DNA of 64,000 nucleotides from Escarpia spicata (GCA_963995525.1 OZ023210.1:5957757-6021756); one strand, 5' to 3'. Positions 1 to 12,958 are shown, counted from the stretch's first letter. Notes: generated by a model from the letters alone, not told the origin. Numbers and translations: made by a program.

Positions 1-2950
1 ATATGTATTTAATACGAGATCCAGCTATATAATCGTAATGACGTAAATGAGGCAGAAACTCAGATACTGAGATAGGGCAGAAACCGAGTAACTAAGAAGT
101 TAGACTAAGTGACATCATATATCGAACAAATATCAGCTGCCGCACATCTGACACTTCACATGTACACAAGCACTACGAACTCCCGCGTTAATCCGGACAA
201 GCTAATAAAGTAAACTTACTTTGACTTCGAATTGATTTACACTCTGCTTCTATCCTTGCACGAGTCCAACACTGAATTTCTTTCGCGTTTTGTGTCACTA
301 CCCCTTCACCAGAGGGCGCACACGGCGGTGTCGTGCCAAATCCCTCGCACTGCAGTCCAACATTCTCGCGAAGGGGTGCGAGTAATCTGGCAAAAAGGCT
401 GGCATGATCGCCATGCCATATTCCTCGCACCTGCTAAATTCTTCTCCTCTCTCTTGGTCTCTATGCTATATTCCTCGCACATGTTTTTTATTAAGCTATC
501 TAGATGGTTCTGCTAATCTACCTTGGTGAACTTATGCTGACGAAGTGATGCGGGGCTAGGGAATTGCGAATCCGCAAGGGGCGCGTCGGTAGGTCGGTTG
601 CCGTTTGTACACACTAGGGTTTTTCTGCTCAGGGAATCTCCTTTTATGAGCTTCGCGTTCATCGTATTACGGGGATGCCACACTTCTCACGAAGCCAATA
701 TGACGGAGAACGCCATCGTAGAAATGTCAACATTTTAGGCGAATTATTTATATTTGTTTATGATGAGTGAATATGCCATATGTTCGGATAATTACATCTT
801 TGTTTTAGTATAATGAAGTTTTCTTAAGTTTGGGTAGTAGATACATATGTATATAATAAAAATACCCTGAACGTTTCATACAAATCGGATCGCTCACTTT
901 GCGCCAAAGTCGCTTTGAAATTACCGCCCATAGCTTACATTGACTGGTGGTATTTAATTTAATTTACAGATAATCGTCAGCAGACATGTCAAGGTTGACA
1001 AACAGAGGTGCATGAGAAGTATTTACTAAATATAATACAGCTGATGAAGTATGTAAAAATTAAGGTTCTTAATTGAAGCATGTGGCAAACGGTATGTGCA
1101 TGTATTGATTCAGTTAATTAGCATAAATATTTATAGTATATATAACAATGATGATCAGTAATTACTTAACATACCATTAACTTTTTGTAATGATATGAAA
1201 AAAATATATGCATACCCACATTGTAATTTGCTGTTTTTTCTCTATGAACATTAATATTTGTTATTTTAAACTTTTTCATATATACATCACCAGACTTATT
1301 GTTTGGTGAAAATATAATTTGTAAATACAACGAGAGATAATTAACATCAACATGATGTCAGCCATATGAAGGAATGTATAAAGGTCTTGAATCTTGATAC
1401 ATTTTTATGAGATTTCATCATTATCCATTCCGGTTATAATCCTAAAATAATGTATTTAGGTGGGCATTACACCATATGTGTCCCGTTTAGGAAATGTATT
1501 CTTTATAATTAATTAATGTTAGCTAAATGTGAAACCATATATAATTTCATTTTATTTATTATGGAATATTTATGTTGTTAATATCTTACTTGTTAACAGT
1601 GTTAACTATTTAGTTATATGGGCTAATAAAAATAGATATACAAAATACGTTATTAATAGTATACATAGTATTATTGATTACGAATGCCTCTGTATGGCAT
1701 ATTGTTTGGCAAATTATTGTATCTGTTGCTAAAACATAATCATGTTAATTTGTTTGGCAAAATATAATTGATGAATTACATTACAATGTACATTGTATTG
1801 GATTTTGAAAGATGAATTGATGAATGTTTGGACAATTTATACTTATGAATAAACTCTTTACAGGTCTCAATATATGTTGTGAAGTGTTGGTTGGCTCTGC
1901 AAATAACCTTTTTTGTTTTTCTTCCGATAGCTGCAGTCCACCATGTTCTTGTAGCTGTTAAAATTGGATAAACCCTTCAAATGACCAAGAGGATCTCCTC
2001 GAACGGGTCCTTCCCGAATTCGCCCTGTCGCCATGCCGCTGTCATGCCAAATTACTGTGTAAATAAATAAAGGTGTTAAATCTACAGAAGGCCTTGGTAT
2101 TAATTAAATACATATGTATTCATTATTCAGCCCGTATCCAGGATTTTGAAAAGTGGGGGCACATCAGACATTCAACGACACACAATAAAATATAATAGAA
2201 TAAATAAATAAAATAATAACTATAACAATTTTAATAAATAACTAAAATTGTCTAAAAAGTTTCCATTAAGATAGCAAATTTAACCTTTATTTTCAGAATC
2301 AGACATGAAATTTGCAAAAAATTAGATTATTAGTACAACATAATACTAACAAAACACAAATTTTATTCAAGGATTGTCTTAAGGTAAAATGTTTCTAACA
2401 TATTACAATACAAGATGTTTTAATTGTACCGTATAATCTTCGCTTAAAATGTCTGAATGCATTGAGATAGCAAGGTGACTGACTTGACAACTTACTCTTA
2501 GTGTCATGATGGCACAGTATATGTTTTACTTGTAATGCACCACTCGTAATGCATTACTACTTCTACTGTGGATTACAACCACCAACAATATAGAACACTG
2601 GCCAAAATAATGACATCATCTAGCGATTAACAGCGAATACAATGTTCGCACCATCATTACCAACTGAATGCAATTCACATGAAAGCTACGTACCAGACAG
2701 GTTTCATACAAATCTTGTTCTTACCGCATTATATAAAAAAATGTGTTGTTTAATGTCGCCCAACACGGCTTAACGAGGCAAAATAGAAAGTTATCGCAAA
2801 CAGGAAATACAGCCTTCCATTTAAGTTACAACTACAACTCACAGGACATGCATGACGATCGACGTGGACACATGCAAAGATATACACATTACCAACCTTA
2901 GGGTGTCCCATTACAACTAACTACTGAAGGTGTGATCCATGTTCACACCT
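1..2950. other. Stretch without a recognised gene
   Basis: I see no coding region that can be supported here. Positions 240-720 are GC- and CpG-richer than the AT-rich remainder, with several copies of the word CCTCGCAC. Short open frames in this part look like nothing I know. At 1905-1930 a pyrimidine-rich run ending in AG resembles a splice acceptor, followed at about 2060 by AATAAA, but no coding frame continues from it. The sequence near 2130-2160 resembles the terminus of a decayed DNA transposon, without a matching partner that I could find. Confidence 0.5.
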
Positions 2951-2979
2951 TCCGCGGCTGTTTTTAACATTCGATAGCT

Positions 2980-3642
2980 TTGAACGACAGAGCATATAGA
3001 AGGCGACTTCAAAGGACTTTTTCTGGTATCTGCCCAGAAGTGGGAAGATTTCTCGAACATATGTGGGTGACCACTAACCTAAAACCGACAGTTCAATGCC
3101 AGAAAGCAGCAAAGAAAGCCATGCAAGCTCTTGGCATGGTAAAGAGAACTTTTAAGCACATGACCAAGAAATCATTTGTGACACTCTACCGCCCTTATCT
3201 GGCAAAGGACATTGACATCCTCGAAAAGGTACAGCGAAGAGCGATCAAGCTGGTTATCAGCAAAGCAAAGCTCACTTATGAACAACGATTACAACAACTG
3301 AAACTACATTCGTTGTATTACCGGCGTCTGAGAGGCGACCTTATTGAAACGTATACAATACTTAACGGAATCAACAAAGTTGAAGCTCGTCATTTCTTCC
3401 AGGAGAGTGACAATACAGCAACACGTGGACACACAACAAAGCTTTTCAAGCAAGCCATGCAGAAATACTTCTCATGTAGAGCCGTGGATCAGTGGAACAG
3501 GCTCGAAACGTATATCCCACAACATGTGGTAGAAGCCAAGACCGTCACACAGTTTAAGGCCAGACTTGACAAGCACTGGAACAGTCTGGGATATGGGCAC
3601 CAACAAAGGCCAATGTGTAAGTGGTGGCCTGTGGTGGCGTGA
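2980..3642 (+). pseudogene. LINE reverse transcriptase, C-terminal remnant
   Basis: The 220-residue open frame matches the region behind the reverse transcriptase core of CR1/jockey-type non-LTR retrotransposons. Seen: KKAMQALGMVKRTF near residues 45-60, then LEKVQRRAIKLV, YYRRLRGDLIETYTILNG, TRGHTTKLFKQ and a final FKARLDKHWNSLG, in the order usual for this tail. The endonuclease and catalytic YxDD parts are absent, so this is a 5'-truncated copy. The first 30 or so residues read as a degraded thumb region, and the expected LYRPYL-EYCIQ stretch is shortened by a small deletion after residue 75. It lies directly upstream of a different LINE whose ORF1 begins near 3650. Non-functional. Confidence 0.75.
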
Positions 3643-3649
3643 GACAACC

Positions 3650-4230
3650 ACGGCGCTGACCGAACTCCTAGTCAGTCTGCAGAATACGCAAACTCAAGTC
3701 GAGGAGATCATAGATAAGTAGTCGAAGAAAACATTGACGATCTGTCGAAGAAGATGATCGAGTTTGAAGAAATGATCAAGAAAGTCGAGCATGCGATCGA
3801 CTACAAAGAAAACCAGTCAAGACGCTGTACTCTATGTTTCGACGGCGTTGCTGAGGTCGACGGCGAGACGTGGGAGCAGACGGAGAAGAGCGTGCGCAGG
3901 GCTGACAACTGACCTAGAACTCCCCGAAGCTTAAGTGCGCGCCATCGACATTGAGCGCGGACACCGAACTGCCGTCACGGGGACGATAGCCCGGACCATC
4001 GTGGTCAAGTTCGAGTCGTTCAAGGACGGCCGCGAGCTGGTACTGCAGGCGGCAAAGAAGAAACGGCCTCTTGGCATCTACGTGAACGAGGACTATACGC
4101 AGAGTGTCGTGGCGAGGCGGAAAGAACTGCTACCAAAATGATGAAGACCAGGGAAGAGGGCAAAATCGCGTATTTGTCATTTGACAAACTGGTGGTAAGA
4201 GAGCGACATGATGTCGCAAGCCGTGGTTAG
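3650..4230 (+). pseudogene. LINE ORF1, L1-like RNA-binding protein, decayed
   Basis: A frame interrupted by stops and shifts encodes a coiled-coil-like stretch (NIDDLSKKMIEFEEMIKK and following, about 3720-3830), then FDGVAE, GETWEQTEKSVR, IERGHRT, RTIVVKFESFKD and GIYVNEDYTQSVV. That order is the RRM and C-terminal domain of L1-like ORF1 proteins, which coat LINE RNA in the cytoplasm. The best open piece is 3935-4141. The endonuclease/RT ORF of the same strand begins about 60 bases downstream, so the two probably belong to one LINE. Stops near 3718 and 3912 show it is dead. Confidence 0.65.
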
Positions 4231-4283
4231 ACAACCAAGTACATGCTGAATATCCTGACAAACGTTGTTTCGATCACTTAACC

Positions 4284-7160
4284 ATGGCGTCAACTATACA
4301 ACAAAATGACGGGTTAACGCCTGCGTGTGATACACAGTATGATTATAATGAATACTGTTACGAACACGATATTGATACTGATTGTTTGTTGTACGATTTA
4401 CCCACTCACTGTAAATACTACACCCCAGCACAATTGTTTCAACCAACTTTAGCAGTGCTGGAAAAAGCAGCCAAACAAACTGAGTATGATACACTTTAGT
4501 GCCCGGAGTTTAAAGGCTAACTTACCCAAGATTAAAGGCACTATCCAAAGCATGGAGTATAAATGTCATATAATTGCTATATCAGAAACGTGGCTTAAAG
4601 AAAACTGTTGGGACGGAACTGAAGTAAACTGTAACGACGTCGTATTTTCGGGTTACAAACTGTACTGTAACAAAAAAACAATTGCCAGTCTTCTGATATT
4701 TGATTAAGGAACATATCGTATGCTGTTGATGACTGTCTTAAAAGCATCTTTATTGAGATACAAATTAGTAAACACGAAAAAGTCAATGCCGGTTGTGTGT
4801 ATAGAGCACCGAATACCAGCATCAGCAAATTTAATGACAATCTGTCATTCATACTGGGAAATATCACCAGCAAAATTGTTTATATATGTGGTGACTACAA
4901 TATAGACTTAATGCACTGCGAAGAGCAAGCTGAATCAAAATACTTCATTGATCATATGTTCAGCTCTTGATTATATCCCTAGATCATTAGGCCCGCACGA
5001 ATAACAAGCACGACTGCTAGTAAAATAAATAACATTTTCTGTTCTGAACTGTTAAACAAAATGTGCGGCATTATTTTAAGCGATGCTACATATCATATGC
5101 CAATTTTCGTTCTGTGTGATAACAGCACTTATGCGGTTATTAACGATGATCCAATATATAAATGTATCAGATGAGGACTCATTAAACATATTTGAGCACT
5201 ATTTAAATTATGCAAACTAGGACACTGTAATGAACGAGTCAAACCCTGATTTAGCGTTCTCGCGTTTTATGTAAATACTAAGTAACACTTATAACGATGC
5301 CTGTCGTGTCAAAATGACAACGTATTCGAGAAAAACAAAAAACGATGATAAACCTTGGTAATCAAGAGGGCTAAAAACGCTTGCATAAAGAAGAATAACC
5401 TGTACTTAGTATTTCAAAAAAATAGTACAGGATTTACAGAAAGCCGCTACAAAAATAAGTTAACAAAATTATTACGTCTAGAAAAGCAAAACTAGTAGGC
5501 CTACACACACAAAATCATCGGCGATTGTAAGCCTAATATAAGGGAAACGTGGAAAACTCTTAACAGCATAATAGGTAAAAGAAAATCTCATACCACATAT
5601 TTGAATAAGTTTCATGTTGGTGAAAATCTAGTAGTATTAGAAAATAAAGAAATAGGTAACCATTTTACAACTTCTTCGTTGACATAGGTACTAAATTATC
5701 CAACCTCATAGAACCCTGCTTGGGAAAAAAGCCAACCGACTTAGTAAAACATACTGTATCACAATCAGTGTATATGTCCCCCGTTACTGAGCAAGAGGTA
5801 CTCGAAATTGTGTCTGGGTGCAAAAGTAAAACTTCATACGGACATGATGAAATCAGCATGAAAACAGCATGTAATAAAGCAAATTATACAATCGCTAACC
5901 CACATTTTAACAGATCTTTGATCAGCGGATCATTTCCAAATGATATGAAATTAGCAAAAGTCATTCCTATATTTAAGTCGGGAGATCGTTTTCCATTTTC
6001 TAATTAGAGACCTATATCCCTCTTCTCTAAATTTTCAAAAATACTTGAACAAATATTCCACAAAAGGCTAACGTCTTTTATTGAAACACAACGCATATTG
6101 ACAGATGGACAATATGGCTTTAGAAGTAATCACTCAACTTCCCTAGCTTTAACAGCATTTGTCGAAAAAGTTACTTCCGCAATGGATCAATTGTTATCGA
6201 CCTAAAAAGCATTTGACACATTGACCACAGCATACTGCTAAGTAAATTGCATTGCTACGGAATAAGGGGTCTGGCTCTGGACTGGATAAAAAGCTACTTA
6301 ACCAACCATAAACAATATGTATGCTACAACAGCAGTAACTCAGAACAAAAGGAAATCAAGTGTGATCGAGTCCCGCAAGGTTCAACCCTTGGCCCATTAT
6401 TATGTATTCTGTACATAAATGACATGTGTGAAGTCTCAAAATTGCTTCATCATTCTGTTTGCTGATGATACAAACAATGTTTTATTCCGCTAGTAACACA
6501 GATGATGTAAGCACTGTTGTTAACAACGAACTAAAAAAACTAGACCTGTGGTTCCGAGCGAACAAATTATCGCTCAGTGTGAACAAAACACATTTTATGA
6601 CGTTTAACAACAAACTTTCTTAGAGTAACCATTGATGAAAACTTAACATGGCGAGGAAACATAAAAATGGTTGAATCAAAAAGCATAGCAGTTTTGTATA
6701 AAACTATGCATGTTTTTGATTGTCAAGCGTTACACACATTATATAATTCACTTGTTCAACCACATATGTCATATTGCTGTGAGATCTGGGGAAATACTTA
6801 TAAATCTAGACTCAGAAAACTATCTGTTACAAAAAAAAGCTGTACGGATTATTTATAACCTTAATTACCATGATCGTACATCTGCATTTTTCCATCTCTC
6901 AAACATATGCTCAAATTTCATGATTTAGTTAAATACAAGACTATGATTATACTTTATAAAGCAAACAACCATTCTTTAGATGGTCGTGTTCAAGCATTAT
7001 TTGAACCAACCGCAGCTGTACACATGCATGATACCAGACAAAGCAAACTGTTCTATGTTAAAAAGACCATCCTCCGACTGCTGTTACTCACTGCCAAGTG
7101 TATAAAAACGTGGAGCAATTTACCAAATAAATTGACTCAGCTTGTGTTTAACACAATTTA
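4284..7160 (+). pseudogene. LINE ORF2 (endonuclease plus reverse transcriptase), decayed
   Basis: Broken frames carry a non-LTR retrotransposon ORF2 in order. Endonuclease pieces: FSARSLKANLPKIKG and IAISETWL at 4490-4600, and GDYNID near 4890. Reverse transcriptase pieces: AKVIPIFKSGDR at 5960, PQGSTLGPLLCILYIND at 6380-6425 and ADDTN at 6462. A C-terminal tail follows at 6670-7160 (YNSLVQPHMSYCCEIWGN, TWSNLPNKL). The aspartate pair of the RT active site survives, but numerous stops and frameshifts separate the pieces. The architecture fits the CR1/L2/Daphne group. An L1-like ORF1 lies just upstream. This copy is inactive. Confidence 0.75.
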
Positions 7161-7385
7161 AAAAAACACTCAAGTTGTCATTACTCTCTACATATTTGTG
7201 AATTGTTAATTGAAGATGATGTTTAGTTAAACCCATATATTAGCAACACAATCACTATGGTAACAAGTTTATATATGTGTTGTGAATATTAATTTGTAAT
7301 TTATTAAGTTTTTCTAGTTTGAGAAAGGCATATAACAACATATAAGTCTATGACATGACATGGGAACGAAGAAGTAGAATATACA

Positions 7386-8021
7386 ATGGGGGGTACTGTA
7401 CTAAGTACTACTGTAAAAGAAAATGACTTAGGGTTAACCATTAGTGCTGATATGAAGATTTCAGAGCAGTGCGGAATTGCAGCTTCAAAGGGAAATCAAA
7501 TCCTTGGATTAATTAGGCGAAACATAACGTATAAGGAAAAAGAGCTAATAATACCGCTGTACAAAACAATAGTTAGGCCTCATTTAGAATATTGTATTCA
7601 AGCGTGGAGGCCATATCGCAGGAAGGACATAGAAATGCTAGAAAGAGTGCAGAGGAGAGCAACTAAAATGAGACCAAATCTGAGGGATCTTAGTTACGAA
7701 ATACGCCAAAAAAAATGCGGTTTAACAACACTAGAGACCAGGAGATTGAGAGGAGATCAGATAGAAGTGTTTAAAATATTGAAGGGTTATGAAAATATTG
7801 ATAGAAATATGTTTTTCTCAGTTAAGAAAGATAGAAGGACTAGAGGACATGAACTTGCATTAGCAAAGGAGCAGAGTAGATTGGATATAAGAAAGTTTTC
7901 ATTTTCACAAAGGACTGTAAATGAATGGAACAGATTACCTGCTGATTGTGTGGGTGCTAGTAGCGTGAATATGTTTAAAAAAAAAATTGACACATACCTC
8001 AGACGGGCGGGATACACATAG
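7386..8021 (+). pseudogene. CR1-like LINE, 3'-terminal RT fragment
   Basis: A clean 211-residue open frame covers the region after the RT catalytic site of a CR1/jockey-type LINE: ENDLGLTISADMKISEQC, GLIRRNITYKEKELIIPLYK, VRPHLEYCIQAWRP, IEMLERVQRRATKM, RRLRGDQIEVFKILKG, RTRGHELAL and VNEWNRLPADCVGASSVN. The frame is intact to its natural stop at 8021, while everything upstream is missing. It is therefore a 5'-truncated insertion younger than the LINE just upstream. About 110 bases of 3' sequence follow before the CAG tract, which may have grown from the LINE tail. Confidence 0.8.
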
Positions 8022-8132
8022 ATAAAAGGGTCGGACTCTCGATAAACCAAAGGGCTTCCTTGTCCACCTGCCACCTATAGTTAATTCTCTGGGTGGTAAT
8101 CTTGTTAAATCTTGACTTCAGCTATGTCCTTT

Positions 8133-8236
<104 letters not shown>

Positions 8237-8440
8237 CACCATACTGTGCATGCATTAAGTTGTTGTTGAATAAACTTTTATTAATTCATTTTATATACCA
8301 ATTATTACAGTGCATGCCAACATTAATATTTAGAAAATGTCATTTATTAAACACAAACAGTTGCAAAATTAACTAAGATTAGAATATGTTAACACCTTAC
8401 ATTGCCTTAGATGTAACTGTGCACTATGTATCTCGTAATA

Positions 8441-8745
8441 GAACATTTAGCGAATGTCATTGTTTCCAAACTCGGCTTCCAAAAATAAACTTACCATCTG
8501 ACGTTTCGTGTGGCCAAAGAATACTGGTCTTGGCAATACGGCCACGATGCTGTCATTAATTACTGAGGAACATTTAGCGAATGTCAATGTTTCGATCCAA
8601 ACTGAACTTCCAAAACATTTAGCGAATGTCAATGTTTCCAAACTCAACTTCAAAAAATAAACTTCCCATCTGGCGTTTAGTTTGGCCAGAGAATACTGGT
8701 CTTGGCAATATGGTCCTGATGCTGTCATTATTTACTGAGGAGATA
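8441..8745 (-). repeat. Tandem partial copies of a transposase 3' end
   Basis: Three copies of a segment starting AACATTTAGCGAATGTCA lie in tandem at 8441-8567, 8568-8612 (short) and 8613-8745. On the minus strand the two long copies encode the same C-terminal peptide, with LPRPVF, TKRQM and a final acidic/aromatic run before the stop. They are therefore duplications of the last part of the pogo-like transposase gene whose main body is at 13164-14829. Confidence 0.75.
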
Positions 8746-8816
8746 ACTGGACTTTCTGACATTACAAATTTACCAAACATTTTTCTGCTCGCACGCAATA
8801 AGCTGATCATTATCAT
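8619..8816 (-). pseudogene. Pogo-like transposase, C-terminal piece (split by LTR element)
   Basis: A 65-residue frame contains LLRASRKMFGKFVM, SSVNNDSIRTILPRPVFSG and TKRQMGSLFFEVEF before its stop. Once the LTR element (8817-13163) and one copy of its ATCAT duplication are ignored, this frame follows directly on the transposase text that stops at 13164, apart from a small frame slip. The family assignment rests on the N-terminal part: a Tigger/jerky-type DDE protein whose C-terminus is a short basic domain. It is a broken gene in two pieces more than 4 kb apart. Confidence 0.65.
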
Positions 8817-9005
8817 TGATGTGTTATGTTGTCTATATATTCAATAGTACGTTACTTATGTATAGAATCAACATATTGACGTAACGAGCCTTGTGAAATT
8901 GAAGACGAGGATTTATTCAAGATGGAGGATTTCTGTGTCGGCGCCACTGCGCATGCACCAAGTATGGACGTTGTATGGAGAGCCAAAATGGTATGAATCA
9001 CGACA
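8817..9005 (-). repeat. 3' LTR of the 8.8-13.2 kb element
   Basis: 189 bp, matching 12975-13163 except for A/G near 8988 and G/A at 9002. Its internal edge abuts the polypurine tract at 9006-9015. Its outer edge carries the ATCAT target duplication. Confidence 0.93.
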
Positions 9006-9277
9006 TCTCCTTTCGTTAAATAATAAACAAAAAGTCTTGTAACAATAACTATTAATTAGGGTTCATTCGATATGCCAGTGTGCGGTAATTATAGGTCCAA
9101 TCTATTTGGCGGCTTGATCATTCGACTGGATCGCCTTGCCTCAACAAGTCGCGTGTGGCGGCTGTCACTGGCGATTCGGGTTGCAGGATCGCACTGGGAT
9201 GTACAGCCACTTGATCATCTTCGACGCCGTCATCTACATCATCGTTCGAGGCTTGTTCTTTCCATGTTTCTTGTGTG

Positions 9278-9919
9278 TTACGCAAGTGTCGCCGATTGCG
9301 TCTGTATGCAGCGCCTTGTTCTGTCAGAATGTTGTACGATCTGGGCGTTCTCGCCTTGCTGGTGACCTTGGCCAGGTCCCACGTTTTCCCGAGTCGGATT
9401 CAGCATTCGCATAGTCTGTTGTGAGGATAGAGGTGCGAGTTCCGTCGCCGTGCGGTCATGGTATGCCTTATATCCATCTTGTCGTTGTTGCAGATATGCA
9501 TTTACATCTCCATTCGAGCGTGATGAGACTGTAGGTAGATTTGACTTGTATCGTCTACCATTAAGAAGTTCGCACGGAGATGGCAGGTTGTGGTCGATTG
9601 GGGTTGTCCTGAGGCACAACATCGCCAAATGAGGGTCACTGCCGCTTTCCTTCGCCTTTGTGAACAGTTTTTTGACTGTTTGAACTGTCCGTTCTATGAA
9701 CCCATTCGACTGTGGATACAATGGTGAGCTTGTGACGTGCTCAAACCCGTATCTCGCACTAAAGACCCGGAACTCTTCAGAGCTGTATTGCGTACCGTTG
9801 TCAGAAATCAGTCTTTCCGGAATTCCATGCTCGTCGAAGATTCCTTTAAGTTGATTGATGACAGTGTTAGAGCTGATGTTGCTCAGTTTTCGTACGATCG
9901 GGAACCCTGGAGAGTGCAT
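9278..9919 (-). pseudogene. Integrase, C-terminal half, fused out of frame to RNase H
   Basis: The 213-residue frame enters the integrase core just after where the first catalytic aspartate should be: SGFPIVRKLSNISSNTVI, then LISDNGTQYSSEEF (second catalytic Asp) and PQSNGFIERTVQTVKKLF (catalytic Glu). A short tail follows. The HHCC zinc-binding domain and the first Asp are missing. At about 9900-9915 the upstream RNase H frame (LADALSR) joins this one in a different frame, so an internal deletion removed the integrase N-terminus. The protein cannot integrate DNA. Confidence 0.85.
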
Positions 9920-12650
9920 CTGCTAGTTTGACATCACTACCAGGAACGTACTTGATGTTCACGTCGTACTGCTGTATGCGGAGTAGCATACGTGCCAACC
10001 TGGGCGGGGCAGCGATCAGATGTTTGCTGTAGATAGACTCCAGCGGTTTGTGGTCTGTGTGCACTTGCACGTGCCGTCCATAGACGTATTGGTGGAACCG
10101 CTCAAGTCCAAACACGATGCCCAGCATTTCGCGCTCAATGTTGGAGTAGCAACTTTCTGTTTCGGTGAGCGACTTGCTGGCGAATGCAATGGGGCCATTG
10201 TCTTGCAGCAGTGCAGCACCAAGTCCCCTCTGTGAAGCATCCACTTGAATGATGAGCGGCTTAGTACTGTCATAGTATCGGAGCACCTCACTGGAAGATA
10301 TAGTCTTCTTCACGTCAGAAAACGCAGCATCGTGTTCTGGTCCCCAGTCACAGGGAACGTCCGTCTTGCACAAATCTCTGTGTGGTGCCGACAGTGCAGC
10401 TAGATGTGGGGTAAATCTTCCCAGATAGTTCGCCAATCCGAGAAAGGTCTGTAGTTCCTTGACATCTGTCGGTGCTGTCATGTTGCATATCGCGGTCACC
10501 TTCTCTGGGTCTGGTTCGATGCCCTCTGCACCAATGATGTTTCCAAAGAACGGAATGCGTTTGCACCGGACGACCATCTTCTTCTCATTGAAACGTAAAC
10601 CGGTGGCACTTGCTCGTTCCAGTACTGCTGTCAGATTCGCATCGTGATCGCTGCCATCTGACTTGTAGCCCACAACGACGATGTCATCCGATATGCCGGT
10701 AACTCCGGGTATGTCGCTGAACGTTTCGTCAACCTTCTTTTGAAATACATCTTGGGCGCAATTCAGCCCGAATGGCAACCTCATGAATCTGTGTCGCCCG
10801 TAAGGTGTGTTGAAGGTTGTGTGGTAGGAGCTTTCTTCGTCCAGCTTGATGTTCCAGTACCCACTCCGGGCGTCGAGGATAGTGAAGAACTGTGCCCCAT
10901 TGAGCTTCGGGAGCACATCGTCGAGCGTTGGTGTGAAGTGGTGTGGTCTTTTTATTGCCTTGTTCAGGTCTTTTGGGTCCAAGCATAATCGAAGCTTTCC
11001 GTTTGGCTTGGTAACACATACACACGAGTTCACCCAGTCTGTTGGGCGATCAACTTTGGCTATGATGCCCAGTTGGATAAGTGTATCAAGTTCCTCTTTC
11101 AGGGATTCGCGTAGTGCTACTGGCACACGACGTGGAGAGTGCACTACTGGCGGCACAGTTGGGTCGAGTGTGACGTGATATTCCCCTTCGAAACACCCAA
11201 TTCCATCGAACACATCTGCGTAGTCGTTCAGTATTCGTGCTTTTGCCGCTTCATCCCCTTTCGGCCGAGTAGTGCAGGCGGGCACAGGTGCTGTGGTGTC
11301 TGTGTGTCGTTCCGCAGTAGGGCCGATGTTCATGGCGTAGTTTAATGTTACTAGCTTCAGAGCTCTGCATGTCGGAAGACCAATGATAGTAGGTCCACTT
11401 GATTTCACAACATGAAACGTGCTTACTACTGATTCGTCTCGAACTTGAAGCTTGCATGTGCCATAGTGTGTAACCGTATGTCATCCGTACGCAGTGATCC
11501 GCATGTTAGATGGATGCAGATTCGTGGGAATGCCATCTTGCGTTACGTTGCAGCGAGGAGACATTGTCTTGTAAGTGGTGAGAGGTATGACGTTTCCTTC
11601 GGCACCTGTGTCGAGCTTGCAAGTGAGCTGATTTATGCACTGCGGAGACTGAACTGTCAATTGCACTAGAGCCTGCGTACTTTCAGTGTTCCCAGCTTTC
11701 CCCAGTGTGTTTATTTCAAGCTTGTCGAAGTACAGTTCACTCTGGTTGTCACTGCCCTTCGTGTTTTCGGGGGTGTGTATGCCTTGCTTTTTTGCCATTG
11801 CCGGACGGGTCGGCCTTCGTGCTCTGGCGTTTTGGGCACTGCCAATGCACATCTTTATCCAATGGTTTGCCTTGCCACAGCCACGGCACGTAGACCCGTA
11901 TGCGGGACATTCTTCGAGGGCGTTTGTATAAAACCGCCCGCATTGTCTTCCACAATGACCACAGTGACTACTGTCGTACTGTTGTACTGTGCGCCCTGGG
12001 TTTTGCTTAGACCTCCCATCCTGTGTTGTGCTGTAGTTGGCTGCACTCTGCCATGGTTTGCGTTGTGCCTGTGGCCTACGGTTGCTCATTGCATGAATGT
12101 TCGATTCGGCTCTAAGGTTTTGTAGTTGCTGTTTTGTAGCTTCTTCCGTTATGGCTATGTCAATGGCTTCGTCTAATGATAATGTTTCGTCTCGTTGGAT
12201 GAGCTTTGACAGTACACGCTCCGAGTTAGTGCCAAATATGAGAGTGTCCAGCATGTGTTCATTGGTATCTGCATATTGGCATTCTCGTGCCAAAATGCGT
12301 ACTGTTTTCATAAATGCATCAACACTTTCCCCATTTTCTTGTTTGATTGATCTCAATTTGAATCTAGCAATTCTGAAGTTGCTTTTTGGGGCCACATATT
12401 TTTCGAACCGGTCCCAATACACCGATAGTGTGTTTGATTCGGTGTCAGATAGGTCCCATGTGCTAGCAATTTCAATGCCTTCCTCCCCAGACCATAGAAG
12501 TAGGTATTTCACTTTCACAGTTTCAGTTTTTTCAACAAGAGGACCTTCAAACATGAGTTGGCACATGGTCTTGAATTTTTGTAATGCCTGTGGTACATCT
12601 GTCGACGCCCAGTCCATTGTTGGTGCGGACAATCCAGCCATTTCCGCCAT
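9867..12650 (-). pseudogene. Gag-Pol polyprotein (gag, protease, RT, RNase H) with one TGA stop
   Basis: Gag runs from the ATG at 12650: capsid-like helices, then a zinc knuckle CRGCGKANHWIKMC (CX2CX4HX4C). The aspartic protease motif DTGAE follows near 11560. A single TGA at 11481-11483 interrupts the frame. The next 24 codons and the long frame 11408-9867 continue in the same phase, so gag and pol form one reading frame. RT motifs: LDARSGYW, RLPFGLNCAQDVF and ISDDIVV (catalytic Asp pair). RNase H motifs: QVDASQRGLGAAL, IEREMLG and HTDHKPLE. The frame ends shortly after LADALSR, at the integrase deletion. The TGA may be a nonsense mutation or a programmed readthrough site; a mutation is the simpler view given the deletion. 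Confidence 0.85.
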
Positions 12651-12958
12651 GATGTCGGTACGTTGTATGCTTAGCCGTAGGCTTGAATCGTATCTTTATT
12701 TATTTTAATGTTCAATGACAATGACCATATTATGGTCTCATAAAGACTGACATTCCTCCTACCTTGTCTGCTGGCGTTGGCACATAGGGTTTACGTTACC
12801 GCACGACGCTGGTGATTGCATTCGGATTTCAATGACAATGCTTATACATTGTCTTCGCTTCTGTCAGTTTGGCGTTCGGTCTTGACTCTTGTCGACTTGA
12901 GTTGAGTCGCTGCGCTACCATTGCGACGTCAATCTAAATTATGTAGGCCTTGTGTTTC

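Noticed and set aside
11481..11483. Selenocysteine at the in-frame TGA
   Set aside because: Retrotransposon protease has no selenocysteine, and the copy has other lesions.
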